In this document: in pieces, positions 33,346-45,930 of the stretch | Position numbering within the stretch: position 1 is the stretch's first letter | Layout of the letters: each line of letters opens with the position of its first letter | NCBI GenBank assembly: GCA_012064415.1 | Contig: SSNU01000027.1 | Span: 62,001 to 126,000, forward strand | Length of the DNA: 64,000 nt | Direction of reading: 5' to 3' | Source of the DNA: Gyrodactylus bullatarudis | Taxonomy: Eukaryota > Platyhelminthes > Monogenea > Gyrodactylidea > Gyrodactylidae | Notes under the pieces: model-generated | Told to the model about the DNA's origin: nothing | The model's database searches: none | What the model saw: only the letters and a program-made list of their open reading frames with translations | Position numbers and translations under genes: made by a program

Positions 33346-34789
33346 TTTGTACATTTTTTTTCAATAAAAGTTTCATCAAATAATCCATCTTTAAAAAGCT
33401 TTCTATTAGATTCTTCAAAATTATCAAAGCGAAATAAGTTATGCTTAATATTGAGTAAAAAGTTAACAAGTTTCACTATCAGCCTCTTTCCAGTCAAGGA
33501 ATTTTCATCTTAGAAGCGAAAAATATTATTTTCAAACTAAATCAATTAATTTCACTTTGGCACTAAAATACAAAAACAAGAATTAAATTTTTGTAATATC
33601 CATTGTGCTCGAATGAAAGGGGTATCTGTGATGGAATCATACATCAAAAGTATGAAAATTTTCATTCAGGAATCAAGAAAGGGTTGAAAGAACACTGTTC
33701 ACTAAAAACAGTAGTCCGAAAACATCATCTAAATATTTAGTAAAATAGCTATGCTACTTGTAGGTCTGATGGCTTTAAATATAAATGAAAAATAGGGAGG
33801 CGTGTGTGCCATCCCTGAAATCGAAAAACCATTCTGGTTCATTTGAGTAACAATTTGTGCACTTTACCGGATACAGTGATAACTTATAAATTTAATGGAA
33901 AAATAGAAGAAAGATATTTCAGAAAGAAGGAAATTAATATGCTAGCTGATAATATTATTGCTGGACGATTTCCTAAACTTATAATTTTTTAGAAATAAAA
34001 ATATTATTTTTAAAAACCTTAAACCTGTATTCTTTTTGAACGGGAGAAAGATTTGTCTTGAAAAAGGAATTCTAAATTTTATTTTTAGTTACATTCTTCT
34101 CAAAATTTTTTCTAAGTTCATTCACATCACAAATTGTAAATTTTAAAAATCCGTAAAATTGTACGCATTTTCACGAATTTACGCCTTATAAAAGACTTTT
34201 TTGGAAATTTAAAAGCATCAAAATTAAATTCAACTATTACACTATCTAGGATTTGAAGGAAAATTCTCTAGACCATTGGTAAAGGACTGAAAAAAGCTTT
34301 TGAATTTTTTTTATTTTCGAACAAATTTCACTATTATTGGAAATATCTCGGAATTTATAGGACGAAGCTCAAAATGGTAAGGAAGGGACTGTAGCAAATT
34401 TTCTGCTCTTCAAAATGGTAAGTCTCATACGAATATTTATTGAGAAATAAAAACACTATAGGATAAAATTTGACTCATTTTTTTCGTACTAAATTATTCG
34501 AAAACTACACGTTGAAGAAAATTTTTTTTTGATATTTCTTACTTTCCCATCAAACTCTACCAGCCCTCCAAATTTAATTGCTACCTGCTATTTTTGCATG
34601 ATTGTGTTATTAGGCGTATAAAATCAAGATAAAACACATTTTAAGAGCTCTACGATTTGAAATCTAACTAAACATTCCTAGTCATACTTGAAAACAAAAG
34701 AAATTTATTCAATTAAAGAAAGATTTTATTGGTCAATACATCATTAGACCAATGAAAATTTTTCATTGTAAAACTTAATAGAAAAATTT
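33346..34789. other. intergenic, nothing recognised
   Basis: Holds the PDSS1 poly(A) signal near 33363. The rest is A+T-rich with no frame of coding character and no repeat ends that I could read. Confidence 0.45.
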
Positions 34790-36259
34790 ATGAAACATTT
34801 CTTCATTAGCAATAAGTTTATGCAGTACTTGCTGTCTTCTGTCAAAAATAAAAAAAATTTTGTTATCATCATATGTTTAGCACTAATTATTTTATACAAT
34901 TATCGATTTATGAATAAATTTGAAAGAATTGAATATCAGGAGCCGAAACAGTTCAGTCCAAATCAAATCATTCCATATTACTCAGATATACTCGATAACA
35001 AGTTTAATAGACTCATCAATGAGAGTGTCTCTCTGGATAGGTTACAAAACCATCGAGAGTGTAGCGATGAGTGGAGTGAGCTCATTGATTCCCAGTTTAT
35101 GTCCCTAGACAAAACAGAATCAGTGTACGCATTTTCTGCCTATTTAGACGAGTATTTGGAGGAGAGTCTGTTCGTTATTCGAGTGTTCATTTACAAAGAC
35201 ACGAAAGACTCTCGGACGATCTATGGAACGTTTGGAAATACGACAAAAGTGGAGTCTTACGATCTAACACGGTCAAGGGCAGGGCTCCACGAGCTTAACA
35301 CCTACAGGCCTGAGTCTTGGCGAGGTTATCTGGCCACGTTCTCAATAGACAGGGAGTCCCTGGATGGTAGAACTCCGTGCGTGGTTGGCGTGAGCGTTGG
35401 TGCTAGTCCGCCGATAGCCTTGCCGATAAGGCGGACTAAGATGAAAGAGAAAATGTACAAGAACACACTCTGTATAGCTCCCCTGTACAATGTGGACAGA
35501 TTCTCTCCCTCCCGAATTCTTGAGTATCTGACCATGCTGAGTAGGGTGGGGATAGAGAGGGCTGTCGTCTACTTGGGAGCAGATGTCCCTTGGTTCTGGA
35601 AGGAAATCTTCACGAACAACTACACCTCGGATATTAAAGTGGAATTTGTGAAATGGTACTTGCCGAACCCGAAAATCTTCCGCCTCGGCCAGGAGTTGAT
35701 GACTAACGAGTGTCTGTTTCGTGAAATGGCCAGCTCCAAGTACCTATCCTTCTTCGATCTGGATGAGATGATCGTGCCTGCAGCCAAGTACGACTCTGTG
35801 AACAGTGCTTTGGATGACTACTTTGTGAGATACCCGTCCACCGACTTTGCCTGCTTCTACAACGTCTACTATCCCACCTACTTCATCGGGAATAAGAATC
35901 AAACTCGAAATGTTTACTTCATGTATGAGATTCGAAGGAAATGTGACTATTTAAACGCTGTGGAAACGAAATGCATCATTCGACCAGAACGAATACGACA
36001 AATGGCTGTACACCAACCAATTCTGTACCTGACTGGCTCCTGGGTATGGAGAGATGTTAGCGAAACTGAGAATTTTGCAATCTGTAGGCATTACACAGCT
36101 CCTCATAAGAAATATTGCAACATTCATGACGAAAATCAAATTGTCAAAGACAACTCTATTGAAAAATTTCTCAGGCCAATGGATTTACAAATAATAAACC
36201 ATAAAATCTCTGAGCTTACCAACGTTATGATGAGATACGCCACCAAGATAATTATTTGA
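34790..36259 (+). CDS. GT92 (DUF23) family glycosyltransferase, copy A
   Basis: Predicted Golgi type II membrane glycosyltransferase of family GT92, whose nematode member GALT-1 transfers galactose onto core fucose. Intronless, 489 aa. A short cytosolic N-terminus is followed by one membrane anchor near residues 24-37 (FVIIICLALIILYN) and a luminal catalytic domain. Family features: CIAPLYNVDRFSPSRILEYL, a Cys-rich pattern, FFDLDEMIVP (DxD-type nucleotide-sugar site), and FYNVYYPTYF. Codons from 34970 to about 35930 are clearly richer in G+C than either end, and the same stretch is apparently identical in copy B at 48107 onward. The last 455 nt lie inside the left arm of the palindrome. AATAAA at 36362-36367. 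Confidence 0.85.
   Translation: MKHFFISNKFMQYLLSSVKNKKNFVIIICLALIILYNYRFMNKFERIEYQEPKQFSPNQIIPYYSDILDNKFNRLINESVSLDRLQNHRECSDEWSELIDSQFMSLDKTESVYAFSAYLDEYLEESLFVIRVFIYKDTKDSRTIYGTFGNTTKVESYDLTRSRAGLHELNTYRPESWRGYLATFSIDRESLDGRTPCVVGVSVGASPPIALPIRRTKMKEKMYKNTLCIAPLYNVDRFSPSRILEYLTMLSRVGIERAVVYLGADVPWFWKEIFTNNYTSDIKVEFVKWYLPNPKIFRLGQELMTNECLFREMASSKYLSFFDLDEMIVPAAKYDSVNSALDDYFVRYPSTDFACFYNVYYPTYFIGNKNQTRNVYFMYEIRRKCDYLNAVETKCIIRPERIRQMAVHQPILYLTGSWVWRDVSETENFAICRHYTAPHKKYCNIHDENQIVKDNSIEKFLRPMDLQIINHKISELTNVMMRYATKIII
34970..35929 (+). repeat. conversion-like tract shared with GT92 copy B
   Basis: This ~960-bp block matches 48107-49066 at a constant offset of 13137. I saw no difference until about 35930, where scattered substitutions begin; the sequences upstream of 34970 and after about 36010 are clearly diverged. 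The block is also G+C-richer than its flanks. Confidence 0.8.
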
Positions 36260-37141
36260 ATTTTCATTCACCAAAGTAGAACAAATTGCTGGTAAAAATC
36301 AATTTAATTTCCATAGTATCTGTCGTCATGATCAATTTTTACTGTTACCTATGGCATTTATAATAAAATTTTATATTGTATATTTATTCTGAATAATTAT
36401 GGAATATTTCATCTGAAAATTAAAGAGATAAAAACTGTTTTAAAATAAGAAACAGACTACCCTTTTGGTTATACACACAAATCTATCACCCAGGTAGTTA
36501 TTTCAAAAATTAATTAAAATAAAAATAAAAAAATCGACTCTATTTGAAAACATTCTCTAATCCAATCTATGTTTGGTTAACAAATTTCTTTCAGATACAT
36601 TATTCATACTTCTTAAGGTTAATTCCAAAAGTATTTTTCAATGCATTGTTTCATTAAAAAAATCTGTCCAGACTCCAAATGATTCAGAAACTTGTGTAAT
36701 TTGTATAGACAATTTGAAATTAATTCTTTTGTTTTTGAATTTATTAATTCGAAAGATCTCCAGATGACGTTTTGGTAGCAATTTTTGATAATTAATTCAT
36801 TTTTTTGCTATCATTAACCCTTCATGTCCATTATTATTATTTATTTCCACACACAAATTAGAAAATTTGTAACCTGACAAAAATAATTACGCTGATTCTG
36901 AATCTGAATTCTTTTTCGAAAGTCGACTTGTCATTTAAGAGATAACAGAGATTCAAATTGGCATTTTCTGGGTCTAAAACTAGTTATCTTCTAAACTATG
37001 ATAAATATCTAGCAGGTGATTGGATATTTGAAATCTATTGCTATTGTTTTTCGGCAGAAAGTTATTTTATTTCTTCCCAAGACAAATAGGTTTTTCTTGA
37101 CCTATCAGAGTTGTGTAAACGTTAAATATAAATTAAGTTGG
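36260..37141. other. 3' flank of GT92 copy A, no clear gene
   Basis: A plus-strand frame at 36573-36767 contains ETCVICIDNLK, which resembles the first half of a RING finger, but it stops shortly after. 36855-37100 is a dispersed repeat also at 22660-22885. The same content is mirrored at 44595-45475. Confidence 0.4.
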
Positions 37142-37690
37142 TTGATATGAAGTTGGGAATCTACGATTTTTCATCTAGAACTCAAATTTGTTAAAGATAT
37201 TTTGGAATCCTACTCATGTTGCCCACTTTTAACGTTTGAAGAAAAAATATTTTCATGAAAAATATGGTTTACAAATTTCAATTTGCCCCCAAAGCCCATT
37301 TTTTCGAACTTTGAACTGAAAATTTTTATTGATCTGAAAGTGGGACAGTGGTCAGCTCCCAAACGATAATGTGATTATGCATAAGATCAGATTCAGTTGA
37401 ATTAATTTTCTTGTCTAATCTTGATCCTGAAAATCAATTTTTGATCACCCTCCAACATTCAAATCAACAAAAATTTTCAGCTCCAAGATCAAAAAAATGG
37501 GATTTTGGCGCCAAATCGAAATTTGTAAACCATATTTTTCATGAATATATTTTTTTTCAGAATTTTTTTCTTCAAAAGTTAAAAATGGGCAACATGAGTA
37601 AGATTCGAAAAAATCTTTAACAAATTCGAGTTCTAGATGAAAAAATCGAGAGTTCTGTAAAAACCGTAGATTCCCAACTTTATATCAATT
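37142..37690. repeat. foldback element of a dispersed family (mirror copy 44045-44593)
   Basis: Inverted ends start ttgatatgaagttgggaatc and finish gattcccaactttatatcaa, with arms of over 100 bp and a middle that includes ctcccaaacgataatg. Relatives occur at about 5250-5720, 46257-46966 and 62173-62620. No coding capacity. Confidence 0.7.
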
Positions 37691-38828
37691 AGCTGTACAC
37701 TGACTCTATCATGGAATTGAACTCTTGCTTGTCGAACTTCTCTCTTCTTTTCACAAGACTGTTAGATCCCCAAGGACCTATGGTCCACGTCTTTTAAAGG
37801 TAGGTTTCATGTGTAAAAAAATATTGTAATAAATAAGTTATACTAAATGGTCCATCGCGGTCCATGGTCTTTTTGTATCCGACCCAATTAAGGTTCGTCC
37901 TGATTGCGAATCCGGAAATTTGCCAAAATTAAATTTAAACAAAATACCAAGTCATAAAATTGTTCAAATTGAAAGAAAATATGAGAACACGAAAAAGATG
38001 GGAAGAATTCTATCGTAGAAAAGTCATCTCTATGATTTATGATGTGTAAAATAGGTATTGAATTCTTCTACACTACTCCTTTGATCGAAATTAATGTTTT
38101 TCAAAGATCTATTTTTCCTTATAGACATTATTATTATGACCTATGATTTGAAAGCAATTCAGAATGGGAGAAACTACAAGTTTCAAAAATATCAGTTTAC
38201 TTTTTTTCGTGATTATTTGTTTTAATAGATTAATTTATGAAATTTATCTATTTTAACGATTTGGCACAATTCCGGATATTTTCCAGGACGAACCTTAGAC
38301 CCAATGAGGATGGTATGGATTTAATACGAGAAGATCTAGAATATTTGCGAACTAAACACATGACTATTCATTAAATTACATTATTTCATTAATTCGCTTT
38401 AAGAAATCTAAAATCACATTTTTTCAACAAAAATATGATCTGGATTTCTTAGAGTATCTAAGGCTTGAAGCCCTGATTTTGATCGGTCACTCACAAGTAG
38501 ACATACATAAAACTTTAAAATTTTACGATTAGAGCTAACACAAGTTAAGCGTAAAACTAAATGAACCTATTAATTCCTTGTAAGCATTTCATCTTTTTTT
38601 TGCGATACTTCGGACTGGAATGGCCAACAAGTTTCGCAACCAACAGTATGGATAAAGGAGAAATTTCTCCTTGTTTAATCTAATGTACTCAAAAGAATTA
38701 ATCCAAAAATTCTCAAGTACTTTGCCCTAAAAGAGCCTTTACTCATTTTATGCTGTCTGTCTGCATATTATTCTTTTAATATTCATGAATTATTGCTTTC
38801 ACTAAAATTTATTACAATGTTTTTATAG

Positions 38829-39303
38829 TTACCAAGGACAATCTTGTGCATTGCGAATTTAATCAATTTTACCTACTTCAAAATAGGGAATTTTGGACGT
38901 AAGTAAAAAATTCATGTGTTCATTAAAAATTTTCAAGTTACTTTCCAGAACTTCTAGCCTTAGACAAAACAAGATAATATGAACGAGAAATTGAAATATT
39001 ATTAATGGTAGATTTAGCTTCCTTGAGAAGTTTCGGTGCTGAGATATACAAGTACATTCGCCAGTGGGATGAGACGCTTCGTAATTTGAATTCTCTTGAA
39101 TTCTATCTAAAAGCCTAGATCTAGAAAAAACACTCAAGACTGTATTTTAGGCTAATATAGAATTTCTTCCCGAAAACGCATTAAAATTTACAGAAAATGA
39201 TGAGGATAGCGAAGAAGTTTTTAAAATAAATATCAAAATATTTCCCATCCGTGAACTCATACAGATTGGTCAAAAACGTGAATTTCATCATTTATCTCAG
39301 TAA
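38829..39303 (+). pseudogene. decayed multi-exon gene fragment in the palindrome (mirror 42432-42906, -)
   Basis: Three plus-strand pieces look coding and have splice-like edges: 38829-38898 (contains HCEFNQFYLLQNREFW; acceptor ttatag, donor gtaagt), 38949-39122 (contains EIEILLMVDLASLRSFG and YIRQWDETLRNLN) and 39151-39303 (contains ENALKFTENDEDSEEVF; acceptor ttttag). They cannot be joined without crossing an in-frame stop (TAA before YEREI) or lacking a donor after 39120. I read them as a pseudogene of unknown family, duplicated by the palindrome. Unusual splicing or a base error could also explain it. Confidence 0.4.
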
Positions 39304-40060
39304 AATACATTTAAATTTTTTGGTGTGTATTTAAAAATTTGTAATTTACAAATGGGATTTTGTATATCAAAACAAAATTTAAAATACAGTAAAAGCTCTG
39401 CATCATGTTACAGAAATGTAAAAAAATTAATAAAACCACCTTATATATAAAACTGACCAAAATTTAATCCAATCAGGTTAAAACATAAATTTACATTGAA
39501 ATATAGGAAGGTGCCTGTACAACCCAGTAGGCTTATCCGTTATAGGAAAGCATATATCAAATGCAATTCTGCAATGCATGAGTATGGATACAACACAATG
39601 CATTAAAGTCCCATGTTACAATGTAAAAACATGCCTACCTTTCAATGCATTAAAGTCATACCTTTCAATGTAAGGTTAACCGATCTTTTTATTAAAGAAA
39701 AATAATGATGTCAATTTTTGTGTCCAATTTCTACACTGAATGATTAGGTAAACGAGTTCAATGAATAAAAGAGACACGGTCAAATACAAACCTGGGAGAT
39801 TTTTATTGCCTTTCACTTGAGATAGACAAGGTTAGAATCAAAAAGATTAAAAAAACAAACCAAATCAAAATTTCTTGTTTGCTTTAGTGATAATCAAGAA
39901 AAGTTTTCAAAAAAGTTTACCTTGGTTACTCAACAGAAAACTAACTTGAACGGTCAAAAAACATGCTGAGTTATTTTCTTCAGTAAGTGTGTAATAGAGA
40001 TAAAATTAAAAAAAACTTTATCGATAGTTGACTAAGATTAAAAATTAGGTTTAAAAAAAT

Positions 40061-40394
40061 TTATTCATTATAATCCATAAAATCTGCATCTAGCGCTGGA
40101 GGATTTATAAAGCTTGAAATATCACGTGAGCCTTGAAGATCGAGTAACTGTAATGTTCTCTTGCAGTAATCGAGATCATTGAGTATGTTAATCTTCAACT
40201 GGTTGTATTTAATTCAAGAGGATTTTTTCCCAAAATTTAATCAGCAAATAGCCGTAAAGTTTGTAAAAATGTGTACACTAAACTTCCTAAAAAATGTATT
40301 AGAGTTAAACCGGGCGGTAAGGACTTTTTTACCTGATTACTTATGAGTAGGAGTATGAAATTTATATTTTTTTCAGAAACCAGTTGACATTTTG
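40061..40394 (-). CDS. C-terminal exons of an unrecognised gene (mirror 41341-41674, +)
   Basis: Exons 40394-40333 and 40198-40061 join in phase 0. The last encodes 45 aa ending in an acidic DADFMDYNE, with a leucine-rich DLDYCKRTLQLLDLQG before it. The 5' part would lie toward the palindrome centre, but I find no start codon or earlier exon within the 400 bp available, so both mirror copies look 5'-truncated. Family unknown. Confidence 0.4.
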
Positions 40395-40826
40395 CTTGAC
40401 CATAAATGAGTTATTTTTCATTATTTCGAGCCGAAATTTCAGCATTGGCTTATTCTTTTCATTTTCTATCTTTATGCGAATTTTTATTCAGTTTGCTTTA
40501 GCCAAAACAAAGTTAAATTTTTTTCGTTCAATCATCATGAAATTAGCAGCAATCGACACAGAATAAAAAGTTATCTAGGTTCCTTAAATTTAGGGCTAAA
40601 ATATTATTTCATCTTAGATATATAAAGGTTCAAAGACGAGGTTTTTGTAAAAAGTTTTGGATTCAAGTTTTTTTCATTTTTCCCATTCAAGGCTAATGTT
40701 GGATGACGTCATCATCCATATGGGGTCTCCTAGGGTAAAAAGTTCTAAAGACCCCCTTTTTTCGGCAATCACACATCATGAGATTTGCTTACTCTACTGT
40801 ACAAACAAAAACAATTCTTTCCTTTT

Positions 40827-40908
40827 GGATAACTTAACCAAAAATAAACCTATCTTTGAGTCCATTTTACTCTATTTTGTATGCCCCCCACACCCAGTCC
40901 TCAAAAGT
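40827..40908. other. palindrome spacer
   Basis: 82 bp of non-palindromic sequence between the arms, containing a C-rich word gccccccacacccag. It would form the loop of the cruciform or the centre of the inversion. Confidence 0.9.
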
Positions 40909-43900
40909 AAAAGGAAAGAATTGTTTTTGTTTGTACAGTAGAGTAAGCAAATCTCATGATGTGTGATTGCCGAAAAAAGGGGGTCTTTAGAACTTTTTAC
41001 CCTAGGAGACCCCATATGGATGATGACGTCATCCAACATTAGCCTTGAATGGGAAAAATGAAAAAAACTTGAATCCAAAACTTTTTACAAAAACCTCGTC
41101 TTTGAACCTTTATATATCTAAGATGAAATAATATTTTAGCCCTAAATTTAAGGAACCTAGATAACTTTTTATTCTGTGTCGATTGCTGCTAATTTCATGA
41201 TGATTGAACGAAAAAAATTTAACTTTGTTTTGGCTAAAGCAAACTGAATAAAAATTCGCATAAAGATAGAAAATGAAAAGAATAAGCCAATGCTGAAATT
41301 TCGGCTCGAAATAATGAAAAATAACTCATTTATGGTCAAGCAAAATGTCAACTGGTTTCTGAAAAAAATATAAATTTCATACTCCTACTCATAAGTAATC
41401 AGGTAAAAAAGTCCTTACCGCCCGGTTTAACTCTAATACATTTTTTAGGAAGTTTAGTGTACACATTTTTACAAACTTTACGGCTATTTGCTGATTAAAT
41501 TTTGGGAAAAAATCCTCTTGAATTAAATACAACCAGTTGAAGATTAACATACTCAATGATCTCGATTACTGCAAGAGAACATTACAGTTACTCGATCTTC
41601 AAGGCTCACGTGATATTTCAAGCTTTATAAATCCTCCAGCGCTAGATGCAGATTTTATGGATTATAATGAATAAATTTTTTTAAACCTAATTTTTAATCT
41701 TAGTCAACTATCGATAAAGTTTTTTTTAATTTTATCTCTATTACACACTTACTGAAGAAAATAACTCAGCATGTTTTTTGACCGTTCAAGTTAGTTTTCT
41801 GTTGAGTAACCAAGGTAAACTTTTTTGAAAACTTTTCTTGATTATCACTAAAGCAAACAAGAAATTTTGATTTGGTTTGTTTTTTTAATCTTTTTGATTC
41901 TAACCTTGTCTATCTCAAGTGAAAGGCAATAAAAATCTCCCAGGTTTGTATTTGACCGTGTCTCTTTTATTCATTGAACTCGTTTACCTAATCATTCAGT
42001 GTAGAAATTGGACACAAAAATTGACATCATTATTTTTCTTTAATAAAAAGATCGGTTAACCTTACATTGAAAGGTATGACTTTAATGCATTGAAAGGTAG
42101 GCATGTTTTTACATTGTAACATGGGACTTTAATGCATTGTGTTGTATCCATACTCATGCATTGCAGAATTGCATTTGATATATGCTTTCCTATAACGGAT
42201 AAGCCTACTGGGTTGTACAGGCACCTTCCTATATTTCAATGTAAATTTATGTTTTAACCTGATTGGATTAAATTTTGGTCAGTTTTATATATAAGGTGGT
42301 TTTATTAATTTTTTTACATTTCTGTAACATGATGCAGAGCTTTTACTGTATTTTAAATTTTGTTTTGATATACAAAATCCCATTTGTAAATTACAAATTT
42401 TTAAATACACACCAAAAAATTTAAATGTATTTTACTGAGATAAATGATGAAATTCACGTTTTTGACCAATCTGTATGAGTTCACGGATGGGAAATATTTT
42501 GATATTTATTTTAAAAACTTCTTCGCTATCCTCATCATTTTCTGTAAATTTTAATGCGTTTTCGGGAAGAAATTCTATATTAGCCTAAAATACAGTCTTG
42601 AGTGTTTTTTCTAGATCTAGGCTTTTAGATAGAATTCAAGAGAATTCAAATTACGAAGCGTCTCATCCCACTGGCGAATGTACTTGTATATCTCAGCACC
42701 GAAACTTCTCAAGGAAGCTAAATCTACCATTAATAATATTTCAATTTCTCGTTCATATTATCTTGTTTTGTCTAAGGCTAGAAGTTCTGGAAAGTAACTT
42801 GAAAATTTTTAATGAACACATGAATTTTTTACTTACGTCCAAAATTCCCTATTTTGAAGTAGGTAAAATTGATTAAATTCGCAATGCACAAGATTGTCCT
42901 TGGTAACTATAAAAACATTGTAATAAATTTTAGTGAAAGCAATAATTCATGAATATTAAAAGAATAATATGCAGACAGACAGCATAAAATGAGTAAAGGC
43001 TCTTTTAGGGCAAAGTACTTGAGAATTTTTGGATTAATTCTTTTGAGTACATTAGATTAAACAAGGAGAAATTTCTCCTTTATCCATACTGTTGGTTGCG
43101 AAACTTGTTGGCCATTCCAGTCCGAAGTATCGCAAAAAAAAGATGAAATGCTTACAAGGAATTAATAGGTTCATTTAGTTTTACGCTTAACTTGTGTTAG
43201 CTCTAATCGTAAAATTTTAAAGTTTTATGTATGTCTACTTGTGAGTGACCGATCAAAATCAGGGCTTCAAGCCTTAGATACTCTAAGAAATCCAGATCAT
43301 ATTTTTGTTGAAAAAATGTGATTTTAGATTTCTTAAAGCGAATTAATGAAATAATGTAATTTAATGAATAGTCATGTGTTTAGTTCGCAAATATTCTAGA
43401 TCTTCTCGTATTAAATCCATACCATCCTCATTGGGTCTAAGGTTCGTCCTGGAAAATATCCGGAATTGTGCCAAATCGTTAAAATAGATAAATTTCATAA
43501 ATTAATCTATTAAAACAAATAATCACGAAAAAAAGTAAACTGATATTTTTGAAACTTGTAGTTTCTCCCATTCTGAATTGCTTTCAAATCATAGGTCATA
43601 ATAATAATGTCTATAAGGAAAAATAGATCTTTGAAAAACATTAATTTCGATCAAAGGAGTAGTGTAGAAGAATTCAATACCTATTTTACACATCATAAAT
43701 CATAGAGATGACTTTTCTACGATAGAATTCTTCCCATCTTTTTCGTGTTCTCATATTTTCTTTCAATTTGAACAATTTTATGACTTGGTATTTTGTTTAA
43801 ATTTAATTTTGGCAAATTTCCGGATTCGCAATCAGGACGAACCTTAATTGGGTCGGATACAAAAAGACCATGGACCGCGATGGACCATTTAGTATAACTT

Positions 43901-45930
43901 ATTTATTACAATATTTTTTTACACATGAAACCTACCTTTAAAAGACGTGGACCATAGGTCCTTGGGGATCTAACAGTCTTGTGAAAAGAAGAGAGAAGTT
44001 CGACAAGCAAGAGTTCAATTCCATGATAGAGTCAGTGTACAGCTAATTGATATAAAGTTGGGAATCTACGGTTTTTACAGAACTCTCGATTTTTTCATCT
44101 AGAACTCGAATTTGTTAAAGATTTTTTCGAATCTTACTCATGTTGCCCATTTTTAACTTTTGAAGAAAAAAATTCTGAAAAAAAATATATTCATGAAAAA
44201 TATGGTTTACAAATTTCGATTTGGCGCCAAAATCCCATTTTTTTGATCTTGGAGCTGAAAATTTTTGTTGATTTGAATGTTGGAGGGTGATCAAAAATTG
44301 ATTTTCAGGATCAAGATTAGACAAGAAAATTAATTCAACTGAATCTGATCTTATGCATAATCACATTATCGTTTGGGAGCTGACCACTGTCCCACTTTCA
44401 GATCAATAAAAATTTTCAGTTCAAAGTTCGAAAAAATGGGCTTTGGGGGCAAATTGAAATTTGTAAACCATATTTTTCATGAAAATATTTTTTCTTCAAA
44501 CGTTAAAAGTGGGCAACATGAGTAGGATTCCAAAATATCTTTAACAAATTTGAGTTCTAGATGAAAAATCGTAGATTCCCAACTTCATATCAACCAACTT
44601 AATTTATATTTAACGTTTACACAACTCTGATAGGTCAAGAAAAACCTATTTGTCTTGGGAAGAAATAAAATAACTTTCTGCCGAAAAACAATAGCAATAG
44701 ATTTCAAATATCCAATCACCTGCTAGATATTTATCATAGTTTAGAAGATAACTAGTTTTAGACCCAGAAAATGCCAATTTGAATCTCTGTTATCTCTTAA
44801 ATGACAAGTCGACTTTCGAAAAAGAATTCAGATTCAGAATCAGCGTAATTATTTTTGTCAGGTTACAAATTTTCTAATTTGTGTGTGGAAATAAATAATA
44901 ATAATGGACATGAAGGGTTAATGATAGCAAAAAAATGAATTAATTATCAAAAATTGCTACCAAAACGTCATCTGGAGATCTTTCGAATTAATAAATTCAA
45001 AAACAAAAGAATTAATTTCAAATTGTCTATACAAATTACACAAGTTTCTGAATCATTTGGAGTCTGGACAGATTTTTTTAATGAAACAATGCATTGAAAA
45101 ATACTTTTGGAATTAACCTTAAGAAGTATGAATAATGTATCTGAAAGAAATTTGTTAACCAAACATAGATTGGATTAGAGAATGTTTTCAAATAGAGTCG
45201 ATTTTTTTATTTTTATTTTAATTAATTTTTGAAATAACTACCTGGGTGATAGATTTGTGTGTATAACCAAAAGGGTAGTCTGTTTCTTATTTTAAAACAG
45301 TTTTTATCTCTTTAATTTTCAGATGAAATATTCCATAATTATTCAGAATAAATATACAATATAAAATTTTATTATAAATGCCATAGGTAACAGTAAAAAT
45401 TGATCATGACGACAGATACTATGGAAATTAAATTGATTTTTACCAGCAATTTGTTCTACTTTGGTGAATGAAAATTCAAATAATTATCTTGGTGGCGTAT
45501 CTCATCATAACGTTGGTAAGCTCAGAGATTTTATGGTTTATTATTTGTAAATCCATTGGCCTGAGAAATTTTTCAATAGAGTTGTCTTTGACAATTTGAT
45601 TTTCGTCATGAATGTTGCAATATTTCTTATGAGGAGCTGTGTAATGCCTACAGATTGCAAAATTCTCAGTTTCGCTAACATCTCTCCATACCCAGGAGCC
45701 AGTCAGGTACAGAATTGGTTGGTGTACAGCCATTTGTCGTATTCGTTCTGGTCGAATGATGCATTTCGTTTCCACAGCGTTTAAATAGTCACATTTCCTT
45801 CGAATCTCATACATGAAGTAAACATTTCGAGTTTGATTCTTATTCCCGATGAAGTAGGTGGGATAGTAGACGTTGTAGAAGCAGGCAAAGTCGGTGGACG
45901 GGTATCTCACAAAGTAGTCATCCAAAGCAC
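40909..45930. repeat. right arm of a 10-kb palindrome
   Basis: Mirror copy of the left arm, apparently without differences. Its outer end carries a truncated reverse copy of the GT92 gene and then joins a 128-bp duplicated piece (45931-46058). Confidence 0.95.
45476..45930 (-). pseudogene. truncated GT92 copy, C-terminal third only
   Basis: Mirror copy of 35805-36259 (GT92 copy A from about codon 339 to the stop). It lacks the membrane anchor and the DxD region and has no start of its own. Its break coincides with the outer palindrome edge. Confidence 0.92.

Larger units (their letters stand above)
35805..40826. repeat. left arm of a 10-kb palindrome
   Basis: Reverse-complement copy of 40909-45930, arm length 5022 bp, related by i <-> 81735-i with no indel. 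Every open frame I compared in the arms has an identical mirror partner. The outer edge falls inside GT92 copy A, at the codons for the SALDDYF region. Confidence 0.95.

Noticed and set aside
36573..36767. RING-finger gene (CVICID)
   Set aside because: Only the first Cys pair is present and the frame stops soon after; non-ATG start.
38859..39137. 92-codon minus ORF (mirror at 42598-42876)
   Set aside because: Non-ATG start; the opposite strand reads more like protein there, so I treat it as a shadow.
40657..41078. Two 'identical proteins' facing each other at 40.7-41.1 kb
   Set aside because: The two frames are mirror images across the palindrome centre with no other coding sign.
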